Under the pieces are notes generated by a model. It was not told the origin of the DNA and ran no database searches. It saw nothing but the letters and a program-made list of their open reading frames with translations. A stretch of DNA of 64,000 bases, from contig CAZXQO010000022.1 of assembly GCA_964643075.1 (NCBI GenBank), positions 10,203 through 74,202 of the forward strand, given 5' to 3'. Shown here piece by piece: positions 23,502 to 32,692 of the stretch (its first letter is position 1; the number at the start of each line of letters is the position of its first letter). Both the position numbers and the translations under genes were made by a program. This stretch comes from Desulfocucumis sp964643075 (GTDB lineage Bacteria > Bacillota > Desulfotomaculia > Desulfotomaculales > Desulfocucumaceae).

Positions 23502-23867
23502 TCATCGTTTATAGTAGAAACCCGCCTGGCTATTTTTTTTGTAAGCTGCCAGGAAAAAATCAAAGTTTTTTTTACGCATTTTAATATCTTCATTGAATTC
23601 CGCCAGCTTCTCAAGCCCTTTATCCGTAATTTGATACCATTTTTTGGCCGGACCGGCAGTGTCCGTTTCCCAGTACGGTTTTACCGCGCATTCTTCCACC
23701 AAAGAATGCAGACTACGGTAAATTACGGCGCTGTCCGCCCGGCATAAGGGTAGTTCCCTTTGCATTTTGTTTAACAGGGCGGCACCGTATAAATTCTCCT
23801 GAGCCAGAAAAAGAAGAATGAATGCTGGGGTATGCCTGTAATTATGATCTTTACGCGATTTTGCCAT
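23502..23867 (-). CDS. PadR-family transcriptional regulator
   Basis: A 121-residue winged-helix repressor: an HTPAFILLFLAQENLYGAAL start, recognition helix region DSAVIYRSLHSLVEE, wing WYQITDKGLEKL, and a short C-terminal dimerisation helix. It precedes the MFS exporter on the same strand with overlapping ends. The intergenic side (23905-23935) carries the repeated half-site TAACTAC, a plausible operator for autoregulation. Confidence 0.87.
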   Translation of the reverse strand: MAKSRKDHNYRHTPAFILLFLAQENLYGAALLNKMQRELPLCRADSAVIYRSLHSLVEECAVKPYWETDTAGPAKKWYQITDKGLEKLAEFNEDIKMRKKNFDFFLAAYKKNSQAGFYYKR

Positions 23868-23969
23868 GCAATCAACTCCATCGTGTATATTGCATTTATA
23901 TGTTAACTACATTATGATTATAACTACAGTAAGGTGCATTTTCAAGGAATATTTTATTTTATTAAATTG

Positions 23970-24113
23970 TTGTCACTTGTCCGTAATGGTGTTATAATTT
24001 CATAAAATAGGAGCATGAAGCTCCGGGCAGTGTCTGGCTGATACAACTTAATATCAGAAAATAAAGCCATGAAGGTTTTGCGGCATTGCCGTAAAATTTT
24101 GCATGGCTTTTTA
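23970..24113 (+). promoter_or_regulatory. Promoter and tandem-hairpin leader with terminator (copy 4)
   Basis: Strong promoter TTGTCA (23970-23975), 17 bases, TATAAT (23993-23998). Hairpin A GGAGC-ATGAA-GCTCC (24010-24024). Hairpin B AAAGCC-ATGAA-GGTTTT (24063-24079). The terminator pairs AAAGCCATG (24063-24071) with CATGGCTTT (24102-24110), then T, so it excludes hairpin B. A further pentaloop hairpin GGCC-ACGAA-GGCT lies at 24132-24144. Promoter, both hairpins and terminator recur almost unchanged at 36722-36866. Confidence 0.65.
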
Positions 24114-24235
24114 TATTGAAATTATGAGGATGGCCACGAAGGCTTTATGTTCAACATAAAGGTAATTTTAGGATAGTGTTTCTGGTGCAAGCATGGCCGG
24201 TTTAACAAATAAAATATAAAGGAGGTAATTATAAC

Positions 24236-25150
24236 GTGAAAGCATTGGTTATATATTTCTCCCAGACTGGAAATACGCGCAGAATTGCCAAATGTATTCA
24301 AGGTGGAATCATGGATGTGACTGGTCATTGCGACATAACGAATTTGAACGATGTAGATGCAAAATTGTTGCCGGATTATAATATTGTCGGTATTGGCTGC
24401 CCGGTGTTTTATTACAAAGAACCTTTTAATGTCAGAGATTTTATTGATTCACTCCCTAAATTGGAGGGCCAACAATGGTTTATATTTTGCACACATGCAA
24501 ATGTTATCGGAAACATTTTCCCATCGATGACGAAGAGATTAAAGGAAAAGGGAGTCACTGTCACCGGCTTTCACAACACTTACGCGAGTTTAACCGTGCC
24601 TTATTATCCAAGTCCCAGTTTTACCACAGGTCACCCGGACGAGTATGATTTTGAGCAGGCAAAAGCCTTTGGTAGAGAGATTGCAGAACGCAGCCCGCAA
24701 ATTACAAATCCGGACAGTAATCTCATTCCCGCTCCCAATCCTGTGTCTTCTGAGGAATGGGTGCAAGAAGGCGATATGCTTACCGCGGAATACCTGGATC
24801 AGGTTATGCCAAAACTTAGTATCGATATGGAAAAGTGTACCCAATGCCATTCATGTGAGAATAACTGTCCTGTCCAAGGCATTGATATTGAAGCTGACCC
24901 ACCCCGTATACAAACTCCGTGCATTTATTGTTGGCGTTGTGTAAACATTTGTCCGACACTTGCCGTTAGTGCCAACTGGGATAAGCTGGTTTCAATTGCG
25001 CCCACATACTATGCCCGTTATCGGAAAGTTCTGGATGAAGCTGCAGCTCGTAGTGAATTTCGGTGGTTGATTGATCCCGAAACTATTAATTGTGATGACC
25101 CTCTTTATAAACAGCGTGCACGTAAAATCAATAATAAAAGAAACAAATAG
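24236..25150 (+). CDS. Flavodoxin-ferredoxin fusion (EFR1-family ferrodoxin)
   Basis: A 304-residue soluble redox protein, GTG 24236 with AGGAGGT. The N-terminal flavodoxin fold has the FMN loop YFSQTGNTRRIAKC and GIGCPVFYYKEPF. The C-terminus has two 4Fe-4S motifs, CTQCHSCENNCP (about residue 200) and CIYCWRCVNICP (about 228). This EFR1 arrangement combines FMN and two clusters for low-potential electron transfer. It is expressed from the copy-4 leader and followed by a perfect hairpin. The electron partner is unknown; the shared leader ties it to the nickel-type importer at 36.9 kb. Confidence 0.87.
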   Translation: MKALVIYFSQTGNTRRIAKCIQGGIMDVTGHCDITNLNDVDAKLLPDYNIVGIGCPVFYYKEPFNVRDFIDSLPKLEGQQWFIFCTHANVIGNIFPSMTKRLKEKGVTVTGFHNTYASLTVPYYPSPSFTTGHPDEYDFEQAKAFGREIAERSPQITNPDSNLIPAPNPVSSEEWVQEGDMLTAEYLDQVMPKLSIDMEKCTQCHSCENNCPVQGIDIEADPPRIQTPCIYCWRCVNICPTLAVSANWDKLVSIAPTYYARYRKVLDEAAARSEFRWLIDPETINCDDPLYKQRARKINNKRNK

Positions 25151-25176
25151 CCCTAATTGATTTAGTACTGACTCAC

Positions 25177-25205
25177 AAGCTGATATACCAAGGGTATATC
25201 AGCTT
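25177..25205. terminator. Perfect 13-bp inverted repeat after the EFR1 gene
   Basis: AAGCTGATATACC pairs with GGTATATCAGCTT around AAG. Likely ends the upstream transcript, though no T-run follows. Confidence 0.5.
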
Positions 25206-25346
25206 GCCAGGGGGTTATCCTGTATGGTTTGTATTTTTGTGCCCGCAATACCCAAAGACATGCTACTGCAATTGCCATCAATGTGGTAGGCACTCTATAA
25301 GCAAAGATATGGCGAGCAAAGCAGAGAAAGCCGCCAGAAGTGCGAA

Positions 25347-25703
25347 CTATATCCCGGTTATTTTTAGATAAATGTTATTAGCATTTTCCGCATCGCCTAT
25401 CATAAATTCTCCGGTCAGGTTATTCTTTTTAAATTTATCCCTGGCTTTCTGCACCATTTCCCCTGCCAGATCCACTCCGGTAACACTGTGTCCCATCTCC
25501 GCCAGAACCAGGGCAAGAACCCCTGTGCCGGACCCCACATCCAGTATGTCGGCAGGGATCGTGCCTATAACTTTCCTAAAGAGGCTCACCCAGCCATTTT
25601 TTTCTTTTTCGGAATGGATGCCATGGCCCGGAGACCGGTCAAAGGATTCCGCCCGGCCATTCCACCTTTGTCTGATTTCTTCTTTCAATGCCGCCTGATT
25701 CAT
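25347..25703 (-). pseudogene. C-terminally truncated SAM methyltransferase
   Basis: 118 residues of a class I methyltransferase: RQRWNGRAESFD start, SAM-binding motif I ILDVGSGTGVLAL, and VTGVDLAGEMVQKAR with GDAENAN. It then breaks off in unrelated residues, whereas family members run to about 200-260. The start overlaps the fused ATPase gene by four bases (ATGA). The intact importer operon at 36.9-43.1 kb also ends in a methyltransferase, so this is the matching gene of a decaying copy. Confidence 0.7.
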
Positions 25704-27130
25704 AATTTCAGCCTCCTCAGATCACTGCCTTTTTGGGGGTTGCTGCAAAAGGCCACCTTGTGACAGGCCACCCTGTGTCCCTTGTCAATGAATACAAATT
25801 CCGGTTTCTGCTGTTCGCATAAAAAGTCCTTCAGCTTGCAACGGTGTTGGAATAGGCAGCCCCGGCGGTCCACATATGTTTGCTCCGGTTCGGTTCCGCT
25901 AAAACTCACTTTTGCCGCAGGCCTGCTTTTTCTTGCGCCGGGGTCTGGAAGAAGCAGTGAATCCAGCAGCAGCCGTGTATAGGGGTGGCCAGGATTTTCA
26001 AAAACAGTCTCCGTGTCACCTTCCTCCAACATGGCGTCCCGGTACATAACCGCCACCCGCTGGCACATTTGCCTGGCCACATACAAGTCATGGGTAATAA
26101 AAAGTATGGTCAGGTTTAGCTTTTGCTGCAATTCCTTGAGCAGGCACAGTATCTGTGCCTGCATCGACACATCAAGGGAGGAGGTCGGCTCGTCCGCCAC
26201 AATAAGCTCCGGCTCCAGGGCCAGGTCCCGGGCCAGGGAGATCCTCTGCAATTGCCCGCCGCTTAGTTCGAAGGGGTAGCGGTTCAAATGTTCGGGGTGC
26301 AGTCCCATGATATTAAGCAATTCCCCTACCCGCTCCGCAATTTTTTTCTCCGGCAGCAGCCGATGCAGTCTGAACGGCTCAGCCAGGCTGCGGGCTGTTC
26401 TCCAGCGAGGGTCCAGGGAGCCATCCGGCTCCTGGAAGATCATTCGCAGCTTCCGGCGGAGTACTTTCAAATCTGCCGCCCCCAGGTCGTGGGTAATCAG
26501 CAGCATTGAACCGGCATAGCCGGTGCGGCCGGGCAAGAACCTGAGCAGTTCGACGATCTGGAATTGAACGGTCACATCCAGTCCCTTGGTGGGTTCGTCA
26601 GCAATCAGCAGGGAGGGCTGGCAGGCAAGGCCCAGAGCGATCATAGCCCTCTGGCGCATCCCACCGCTAAATTGGTGGGGGTAGTGGTGAGCCCGGGATG
26701 CCGGTATGCCGGTCTGTTCCAGCACATTTTTCGCCTCCACCCAGGCCTCTCTTCCGCTGACCCTGCGGTGCTTCCTTACGGCTTCCGCTATTTGCTCTCC
26801 CACGGTAAGGGATGGGTTTAATGAACTCAGGGGGTTTTGCATGATCATGGCTATTTCCCGGCCCCTTACCCTCCGCATTTCCCCTTTCGGGAGGGACAGG
26901 AGCTTTTTCTGACGGTAAAGAATTTCACCTTCCAGAAGAACATTGGGGGGCAACAGGCCCACAACCGCCAGACCCAAAACGGTTTTGCCGGAACCTGTTT
27001 CACCCAGCAGGGCCAGTGTTTCACCGGCGGCCACGGCGAGATCAACCCCGTCCACCGCTTTGACCATGCCGTCTCCGGAATCAAAGTACACCTTTAGGCC
27101 GGTGATTTTCAGCAAATCCAAAACCTTCAC
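25700..27130 (-). pseudogene. Deletion fusion of two Ni/oligopeptide ABC ATPases
   Basis: One 476-codon frame joins a DppD/NikD-like ATPase (GETGSGKT Walker A, FSGGMRQRAMIALGL, SLLIADEPTKGLD, LLITHD) directly to the middle of a DppF/NikE-like ATPase (LRMIFQEPDGSLDPRW, LSGGQLQRISLARDLA, LIVADEPTSSLD, ITHDL, HPYTRLLLDSLL). The C-terminal domain of the first and the N-terminal 60-70 residues of the second, including its Walker A, are lost. The junction keeps frame, so a protein may still be made, but the second half cannot bind ATP normally. Confidence 0.75.
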
Positions 27131-27135
27131 CCCGG

Positions 27136-27800
27136 TTACGTTTTAATAATATCCCTTGCTCTGGGGTCCAGCAGGTCCCTCAGCCCGTCACCAAGTATAT
27201 TGAAAGCGAATACCGTTACCGTAACGGCCACGCCGGGAAAGAAAATGACATGCGGTTGGGTAAATATAAACTGCTTCCCCTCGTTCAGCATGGTTCCCCA
27301 TTCCGGGGTGGGGGGCTGCACTCCCAGCCCCAGGAAGCTCAGGGAGGCGATGGCAAGTATGGCATGCCCCACAATGCATGGCGGCCAGTATAATTAAAGA
27401 CGGCACTATATTGGGGATTACGTGGCTAACAATAATATAGCCGCCGCTTCCTCCCAGGCCCCTGGCGGCATCAATGAAGCATTGCTCTTTCAGTGACAGC
27501 ACCAGCCCCCGGGCTATTCTGGCGTAACCCACCCAGCCCAGGGCCACCAGAGCGATGAACAGGTTCTGCATTGACGGGCACAAAACTCCAACTTTACAGA
27601 GGGCCAGGATAATACCGGGAAAAGCCATCAGCAAATCCACCACCCGCATGATGAATTCGTCGATTATTCCCCCCCCCAGGTAGCCGGCTGCGGAGCCAAT
27701 GAGCAGGCCCTGGCCCCGTAGATAATCCTGCTCAATATATCCCTGCCGAAGCCGTAATGCCAGGAAACAAGCTGTGGCTATCAGTAAAATAATATTGAAG
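27136..27800 (-). pseudogene. NikC/DppC permease remnant with frameshift
   Basis: The minus strand reads GSAAGYLGGG, then MRVVDLLMAFPGIILAL, then YARIARGLVLSLKEQCFIDAA and SHVIPNIVPSLIILAAMH. A one-base shift near 27372 moves the frame to GHAILAIASLSFLGLG and PEWGTMLNEGKQFIF, ending GDGLRDLLDPRARD. The N-terminal 80 or so residues are absent, cut at about 27800. It lies directly upstream of the fused ATPase. A run of nine C at 27669-27677 codes Gly residues and is itself in frame. Confidence 0.78.
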
Positions 27801-27802
27801 AC

Positions 27803-27952
27803 TTTTCAGACAACCGATGTCCTAAATGCAACAACGATGAATTAATAACAAGTAAAACGATTGAGTTAAATCGGATTATTGTAATAATATCCCTTCAACA
27901 AATCGCATTAACGTTCTATTGCATTATAGTAGTAGCAAATGGAAACAAATAG
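27803..27952 (+). pseudogene. Fragment of a small zinc-ribbon membrane protein
   Basis: The open frame reads SDNRCPKCNNDELITSKTI followed by a hydrophobic stretch (IIVIISLQQIALTFYCIIVV) and TAG at 27950. There is no start codon, since it is cut at the same junction as the permease remnant. A single CPxC pair remains. Probably a leftover of whatever was joined at about 27800. Confidence 0.35.
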
Positions 27953-28000
27953 TCTATTTAAAACAGTTATTTAGCGAGTTGAAATAGTCCAAACAATATA

Positions 28001-28026
28001 AGGGAGGGTAGAAAACCCTTCCTTTT
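28001..28026 (+). terminator. Possible terminator
   Basis: AGGGAGGG and CCCTTCCT can pair with G-U help and are followed by TTTTG. The rest of 27953-28330 is AT-rich with no gene seen. Confidence 0.35.
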
Positions 28027-28332
28027 GTTATATCATTGCCTTTCCCATAAATATGAACTAACGAACTTTTTTTAATGTTAGTTTAAAATTTACTTGACTT
28101 CGCAACAGATTACAATAATTTCGCGGGAAAACCATTTGTGGAAACTGGGAAGGGCAGAAAGGTATGAAATTCAACTGAAGATAATATTCTAGCTATGGAA
28201 CTTTAATTAATGAAACGATAGAAATTAGGGTAACAATAATAGAGGAAAGTTTAGAAAGATATTCTGTCGCCAAGGCCCCACCAGTCTAGACAAACTTTCT
28301 GCTTTATGTTACTATAAACGCAATTGAATATC

Positions 28333-28506
28333 TGGTGTGAGTGATTCTTTCCCGAGGGAAAGGATTGAAAAGGGAAGTCAGTCGAAGCTGACGCGGTACC
28401 CGCCACTGTATAAGGGAGTCAAGCCACATGATGTCACTGGGATGTTCCTGGGAAGACGTGGAGTGATGATGATCTTTAAGCCAGGAGACCTGCTCATTAC
28501 AAGTAA
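28333..28506 (+). promoter_or_regulatory. Cobalamin riboswitch 4 (upstream of cbiMNQO)
   Basis: Aptamer blocks: GAAAAGGGAAGTCAGTCGAA, CGCGGTACCCGCCACTGTA, AAGGGAGTCAAG, TCCTGGGAAGACG, and B12 box TTTAAGCCAGGAGACCTGC (28474-28492). P1 can form between GTGAGTGA and CTCATTAC. A terminator at 28584 follows. Confidence 0.95.
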
Positions 28507-28583
28507 TGCCAAACCTACGGGATGTTAGGGAGGTGCTTGCCTGTGTCTTTTGTATTATTGCCTGATACTGGTTAAGCTTTTAT

Positions 28584-28610
28584 ACTCTTCCGTGGCGAAG
28601 AGTTTTTTTA
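28584..28610 (+). terminator. Riboswitch 4 platform terminator
   Basis: ACTCTTC (28584-28590) pairs with GAAGAGT (28597-28603), with T-run continuing to 28609. Confidence 0.72.
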
Positions 28611-28676
28611 TTGTAATTTTCATAAATTGGTATTCCCCTTGGTGAATTAAAATGTTTGTGATTTGGAGTGATTGTG

Positions 28677-29417
28677 ATGTCAAAAAAATACCAACTTTTT
28701 ATTGGATCTTTCCTGATGATTTTGCTAATGCCTAGTAGGGCATTCGCCATGCACATAATGGAAGGTTTCCTTCCTCCTATTTGGTGTATCTCATGGGGTG
28801 TGCTTGTGATTCCATTTGTTGTGCTGGGGTTATTCTCTATTCAAAAAACCATAAAACAAAATCCAAAGCTCAAAATGTTGCTTGCTATGGCTGGTGCCTT
28901 TGCTTTTGTCCTTTCCGCACTCAAGATACCTTCTGTAACAGGAAGTTGTTCCCATCCAACCGGAGTGGGTCTTGGAGCCATCCTTTTCGGCCCTACAGCT
29001 ATGACTGTTCTGGGAATTATTGTTTTACTGTTTCAGGCTATCCTGCTTGCACATGGTGGGCTTACGACACTTGGAGCAAACACATTTTCTATGGCGGTGG
29101 TAGGTCCTATAGTTTCGTTTGCCATCTATAAAATCGTTAAAAAGGCCAATGGTCCGCAGTGGCTTGCAGTATTCCTCGCAGCAGCATTAGGGGATTTAAT
29201 GACTTACGTTACCACTTCTATACAGCTTGCTCTTGCTTTTCCTGCTGAAACAGGCGGTTTCTATGCGTCCCTTGTGAAGTTTATGGGTATATTTGCTGTT
29301 ACCCAGATACCGCTGGCTATCAGCGAAGGCATTTTGACAGTTCTTATATTCAATGCCATTGCTGCATACAACAAGGAAGAATTGAATGATTTGAAAATAC
29401 TTACAAAGGAGGCATAG
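28677..29417 (+). CDS. cbiM: Cobalt ECF transporter substrate component CbiM, with leader peptide
   Basis: A 246-residue membrane protein. ATG 28677 has GGAG 8 bases upstream; GTG 28668 overlaps that site. A signal-like leader ends in SRAFA, directly followed by MHIMEGFLPP, so cleavage would expose the Met-His metal-binding loop, as described for leader-bearing CbiM proteins. The conserved GVGLGAILFGPTAM and HGGLTTLGANTFSMA helices are present. It is followed by separate cbiN, cbiQ and cbiO and lies under riboswitch 4, so cobalt is the expected cargo. Confidence 0.93.
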   Translation: MSKKYQLFIGSFLMILLMPSRAFAMHIMEGFLPPIWCISWGVLVIPFVVLGLFSIQKTIKQNPKLKMLLAMAGAFAFVLSALKIPSVTGSCSHPTGVGLGAILFGPTAMTVLGIIVLLFQAILLAHGGLTTLGANTFSMAVVGPIVSFAIYKIVKKANGPQWLAVFLAAALGDLMTYVTTSIQLALAFPAETGGFYASLVKFMGIFAVTQIPLAISEGILTVLIFNAIAAYNKEELNDLKILTKEA

Positions 29418-29419
29418 AG

Positions 29420-29749
29420 TTGAATAATAATATTGTAAAGCAAGAACACAGAAATAACGGACTTGTGAAAAACCTTGTGCTAATTGCAATTGTTATTGGG
29501 CTTGCTGTTGTGCCGCTTTTTATAGTTAAAAATGCTGAGTTTGGTGGGTCTGATGATCATGCTGAAAAGGCCATCACCGAAATAAATGCGCATTACAAGC
29601 CTTGGTTTTCCCCCGTATGGGAGCCGCCCAGTGGAGAAATTGAAAGTTTGCTTTTTTCACTACAAGCAGCGTTGGGAGCAGGTTTTATCGGCTACTATAT
29701 TGGATATGGAAAGGGGCGTAAAAAGAAGATAGAGATAGATAAATTATGA
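29420..29749 (+). CDS. cbiN: Cobalt transporter auxiliary subunit CbiN
   Basis: A 109-residue protein with two membrane helices (LIAIVIGLAVVPLFIV and LQAALGAGFIGYYIGYG) and a polar extracytoplasmic loop containing FGGSDDHAEKAI and PWFSPVWEPPSGEIESLLF, characteristic of CbiN. TTG 29420 has GGAGGC upstream. The stop overlaps the cbiQ start (TTATGA). It forms the metal-gating partner of CbiM. Confidence 0.92.
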   Translation: MNNNIVKQEHRNNGLVKNLVLIAIVIGLAVVPLFIVKNAEFGGSDDHAEKAITEINAHYKPWFSPVWEPPSGEIESLLFSLQAALGAGFIGYYIGYGKGRKKKIEIDKL

Positions 29750-30540
29750 TAAACATAGACAAATATGCGTATATATCCAAATTAAAACAGACAGCCCCCA
29801 TGAAAAAGTTATTTTTTGCTTTGTTGACTCTCGGGGTTTGTCTTTGGGCAAACTCGGTGATAGTATCTATTTTAGTGCTATTAATGATGGGGTGGATTAC
29901 CGTCTATAAAGGTGGTACACCCTTTGCTCTTTTCTTTAAACTGCTGTTGGTTCCGATGTCCTTCTTAGTCATTGGTGTTTTAACCATTGGAATAAATGTT
30001 TCGGACAATCAGAGTGCTTTCTTATTTTCTGTATCTGTTTTGGGAACGCATATAGGAGTATCGCAAGCAGGAATTCAAAATGCAACGCGACTGTTTTTTA
30101 AAGCTTTAGGTGCAGTTTCCTGCCTGTACTATTTGTCGCTGAGTACGCCTATGGTGGATTTACTAGCAGTCCTTCGCAGACTTAAAGTGCCAAAACTTTT
30201 CGTTGAACTGATGGGGCTTATATACCGATTTATCTTTGTGCTGCTTGAGACAGCAGACACTATGTTTACTGCCCAGAATTCCCGTTTGGGATATTCAAGC
30301 CTTACTTCTGTATACCGTTCACTTGCAGCACTTGCTTCCACACTTTTTATCCGTGCCTATAAACGGTCGGATGAGCTTTACACAGCTCTTGAGGCCAGGG
30401 GGTACGATGGTGAATTGAATGTGCTTGAGGAGCCATTCCAAACGCATATAACGGAATATATTGCACCAGTGGTGATAAACCTATTTTTGATTTTAACTAC
30501 ATTGTTTTTAAGACGGTTTACAGGAGGTTTACTTAGATGA
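29746..30540 (+). CDS. cbiQ: Cobalt ECF transporter T component CbiQ
   Basis: 264 residues, membrane protein. Begins with the CbiQ-type cytoplasmic IDKYAYISKLKQTAP, has helices in the first half, then coupling motifs AQNSRLGYSS and ALEARGYDGEL. ATG 29746 overlaps cbiN by four bases, and its stop overlaps the cbiO start by four. It couples CbiO ATP hydrolysis to CbiMN. Confidence 0.92.
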   Translation: MINIDKYAYISKLKQTAPMKKLFFALLTLGVCLWANSVIVSILVLLMMGWITVYKGGTPFALFFKLLLVPMSFLVIGVLTIGINVSDNQSAFLFSVSVLGTHIGVSQAGIQNATRLFFKALGAVSCLYYLSLSTPMVDLLAVLRRLKVPKLFVELMGLIYRFIFVLLETADTMFTAQNSRLGYSSLTSVYRSLAALASTLFIRAYKRSDELYTALEARGYDGELNVLEEPFQTHITEYIAPVVINLFLILTTLFLRRFTGGLLR

Positions 30541-31385
30541 ATAACAATATACTTGAGGTTAAGGATCTCCATTATACATATGCTGATGGAACCCTGGCAT
30601 TAAAGGGCGTGAATCTCGGAATTAAGAAGGGACAAACTACTGCGATATTAGGGAGCAATGGAGCAGGAAAAACCACGTTGTTTTTAGCTTTTAACGGCAT
30701 CCTGAAGCCTTCCTCCGGCCGGGTTTTGTTTAATGGAAAGCCGTTGGATTATTCCCAAAAGGGGTTAAAAGAACTGCGTAAGAGCGTGGGAATTGTTTTT
30801 CAAGACCCGGACAATCAGTTATTCTCCGCCAGTGTATATCAAGATATCTCCTTTGGAGTAGTAAACATGAAGTTGCCTAAAGAAGAAGCGCGTAAGAGGG
30901 TAGATGCCGCTATGATAAGAACTGGAATTTCCCATCTTAAAGATAAACCGACACACTGTCTTAGCTTTGGCCAGAAAAAACGTGCAGCTATTGCGGGTGT
31001 TCTTGCCATGGAGCCCGAAGTGCTGGTGCTTGATGAACCCACTGCAGGGCTTGACCCCTCGGGAGTCAGTGAAATTATGAAGCTGCTCTTGGAAACTCAG
31101 AAAGAGCTTGGCATATCTATAGTCATTTCTACCCACGATATAGATATAGTACCGCTATACTGTGACTGTGCATACGTCATGAATGAAGGGAAAATCATCC
31201 TGGAAGGGACACCAAGAGATGTATTTTCAGAGAAAGAGGCTATTCGAAGTGTACACTTGAGGCTTCCACGCATAGGTCACTTGATGGAAATACTTAAAGA
31301 TAAAGACGATTTTGCATTCAGGGAAACGGCAGTAACCATATCGGAGGCACGGAAAGCGCTGAAAGAGTGGAAAAATATGCTATAA
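30537..31385 (+). CDS. cbiO: Cobalt ECF transporter ATPase CbiO
   Basis: A 282-residue ABC ATPase: GSNGAGKTT Walker A, Q-loop FQDPDNQLFSASVY, signature LSFGQKKRAAIAG (a CbiO-typical variant of LSGGQ), VLVLDEPTAGLDP, STHD switch. The C-terminus lacks the His tail of the paralogue at 18923. Last gene of the riboswitch-4 operon. Confidence 0.93.
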   Translation: MNNNILEVKDLHYTYADGTLALKGVNLGIKKGQTTAILGSNGAGKTTLFLAFNGILKPSSGRVLFNGKPLDYSQKGLKELRKSVGIVFQDPDNQLFSASVYQDISFGVVNMKLPKEEARKRVDAAMIRTGISHLKDKPTHCLSFGQKKRAAIAGVLAMEPEVLVLDEPTAGLDPSGVSEIMKLLLETQKELGISIVISTHDIDIVPLYCDCAYVMNEGKIILEGTPRDVFSEKEAIRSVHLRLPRIGHLMEILKDKDDFAFRETAVTISEARKALKEWKNML

Positions 31386-31680
31386 TTTACATAAGGCTAT
31401 CCATCTGGCGTGAGTTTTTCCCACCCCCGGAGGACTCAGAAACATGATATTGCAGGCGTCTTCAAGCCAAGCCATCTCGGTTAACTGCTGTATCTTTTGT
31501 TTTGATACGCTGTTTTGAAATCCGAAATCAAAGTCATCCAATGTCTTATGAAAAGGTAAATTAGCTGCCTTTAGCCTGCGCAACCGTCGCTATCCTGGCG
31601 GTTTTCCAGCTCAATTGCGAGCAGTGCCTGCAGGTTTTGTAGCGGGGTCCATTCATTTGTTGTGCATTTTTAAGTATGCT
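31380..31680 (-). pseudogene. IS21-family IstB fragment
   Basis: The minus strand encodes MHNKWTPLQNLQALLAIELE, then after a one-base frameshift RRLKAANLPFHKTLDDFDF, VSKQKIQQL and the Walker A FLSPPGVGKTH, ending at once in a stop. This is the N-terminal third of an IstB helper ATPase. No IstA is visible. It sits at the border of the AT-rich island. Confidence 0.78.
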
Positions 31681-31725
31681 TTTCCAATTCTTTTGAGGCA
31701 TATTTTCCTGATTATAAAATAGATG

Positions 31726-31800
31726 GCAAAAACATCCCTTTTATCTGGTATTTTGGGTGTGTGTGCTAACACTATTTTACTAAAAGTAGGGGTGTTTTTA
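31726..31800. repeat. Imperfect inverted repeat in a gene-free stretch
   Basis: AAAAACATCCCTTTTA at the left and TAAAAGTAGGGGTGTTTTT at the right are imperfectly complementary. Possibly an old insertion-element end or a large hairpin. The rest of 31680-31990 shows a short palindrome GACGATAGTCGTC (31923-31935) and no gene. Confidence 0.35.
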
Positions 31801-31993
31801 TTGCTTTCAGATGAAAAAAACCAGTAAAATGAAGGGCTCAGGGCAATTTTTTATGTGAGTTTTTATGTGAGAAAGTTAAGTTATTAAGATTGAAAAGCGG
31901 GAAATAATTTTTCAATCAGTTAGACGATAGTCGTCTATTCTTTTAGAAAGGATGCAAATAGAAGGAGAGCTTGAATTCCTCCTGTATAATGAG

Positions 31994-32578
31994 TTAGTGT
32001 AACTGCTCCTGTTCCTGTCCATGCATGTTAATTAATACATCTGATCGCGCCTGCTGTTGAGGTTTACTTTTAACAGGTTTACTTTTAACAGGCTGAGCAA
32101 TAGGGGTGGCGATTAGAGGCACTTTTTCCGAAAAGAGGTCTGGGTCGGCAAGTTTATTGGCTACAAAGGCAGTTGTTGCACCATAAACCGTATGAACTAA
32201 AAATTCACTTAACACAGTCTTAGGGGAAACCGGTTTAACTTTAGTTAGCCCAAGGCTTCCAAGAGCACCGTAAAGAACTGTCCACATTGCCTGACCAGCC
32301 ATTGCGCCTTTGATAGTAGCTTTATTATTTCCGGTAATAGATAGTCCATAAACGAAAAGTACGCCTAACATCGAAGCGATGCCGCTGTCACAAAGCCATC
32401 CAATGGCTTTGGCCTTTGGGTCAGCTAATTTATACGGTGGTATAAATATACTTGCTGCTCTATCAGTATCGTCAATTTCAGCTAAGCCTAGCTTAATGAG
32501 AGTCTTCGCTAATATGCTCTTTGGAATGTTGCCAATGAAGCCGGAGATGACACCAAGAAGAAATTTATCCTTAATCAT
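31994..32578 (-). CDS. Hypothetical membrane-associated protein with repeat-rich tail
   Basis: About 194 residues. The start chosen is MIKDKFLLGVISGFIGNIPK (32578), with AAAAGGGGG upstream. Three hydrophobic segments are visible (LLGVISGFIG; ASMLGVLFVYGLSI; AMWTVLYGALGSLGL plus LVHTVYGATTAFVANKL). The tail contains a direct repeat of PVKSK, then Gln-rich residues. The general form matches a Firmicute hypothetical family of about 170-200 residues with an FIPPYKL-type motif; the function is unknown. First gene of the minus-strand island by position, last by transcription. Confidence 0.55.
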   Translation of the reverse strand: MIKDKFLLGVISGFIGNIPKSILAKTLIKLGLAEIDDTDRAASIFIPPYKLADPKAKAIGWLCDSGIASMLGVLFVYGLSITGNNKATIKGAMAGQAMWTVLYGALGSLGLTKVKPVSPKTVLSEFLVHTVYGATTAFVANKLADPDLFSEKVPLIATPIAQPVKSKPVKSKPQQQARSDVLINMHGQEQEQLH

Positions 32579-32692
32579 TACGTATCGCAACCCCCTTTTC
32601 AAAAACTATTATTCGTAAAAAAGAGTATTTTATTCTAGTTTCATTATGGCAAAACGAGGGCTGCCACTCATAAAGAGGTTAATATGGATACT

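Noticed and set aside
29196..29489. Minus-strand frame opposite cbiM/cbiN
   Set aside because: Shadow of two intact genes with overlapping ends.
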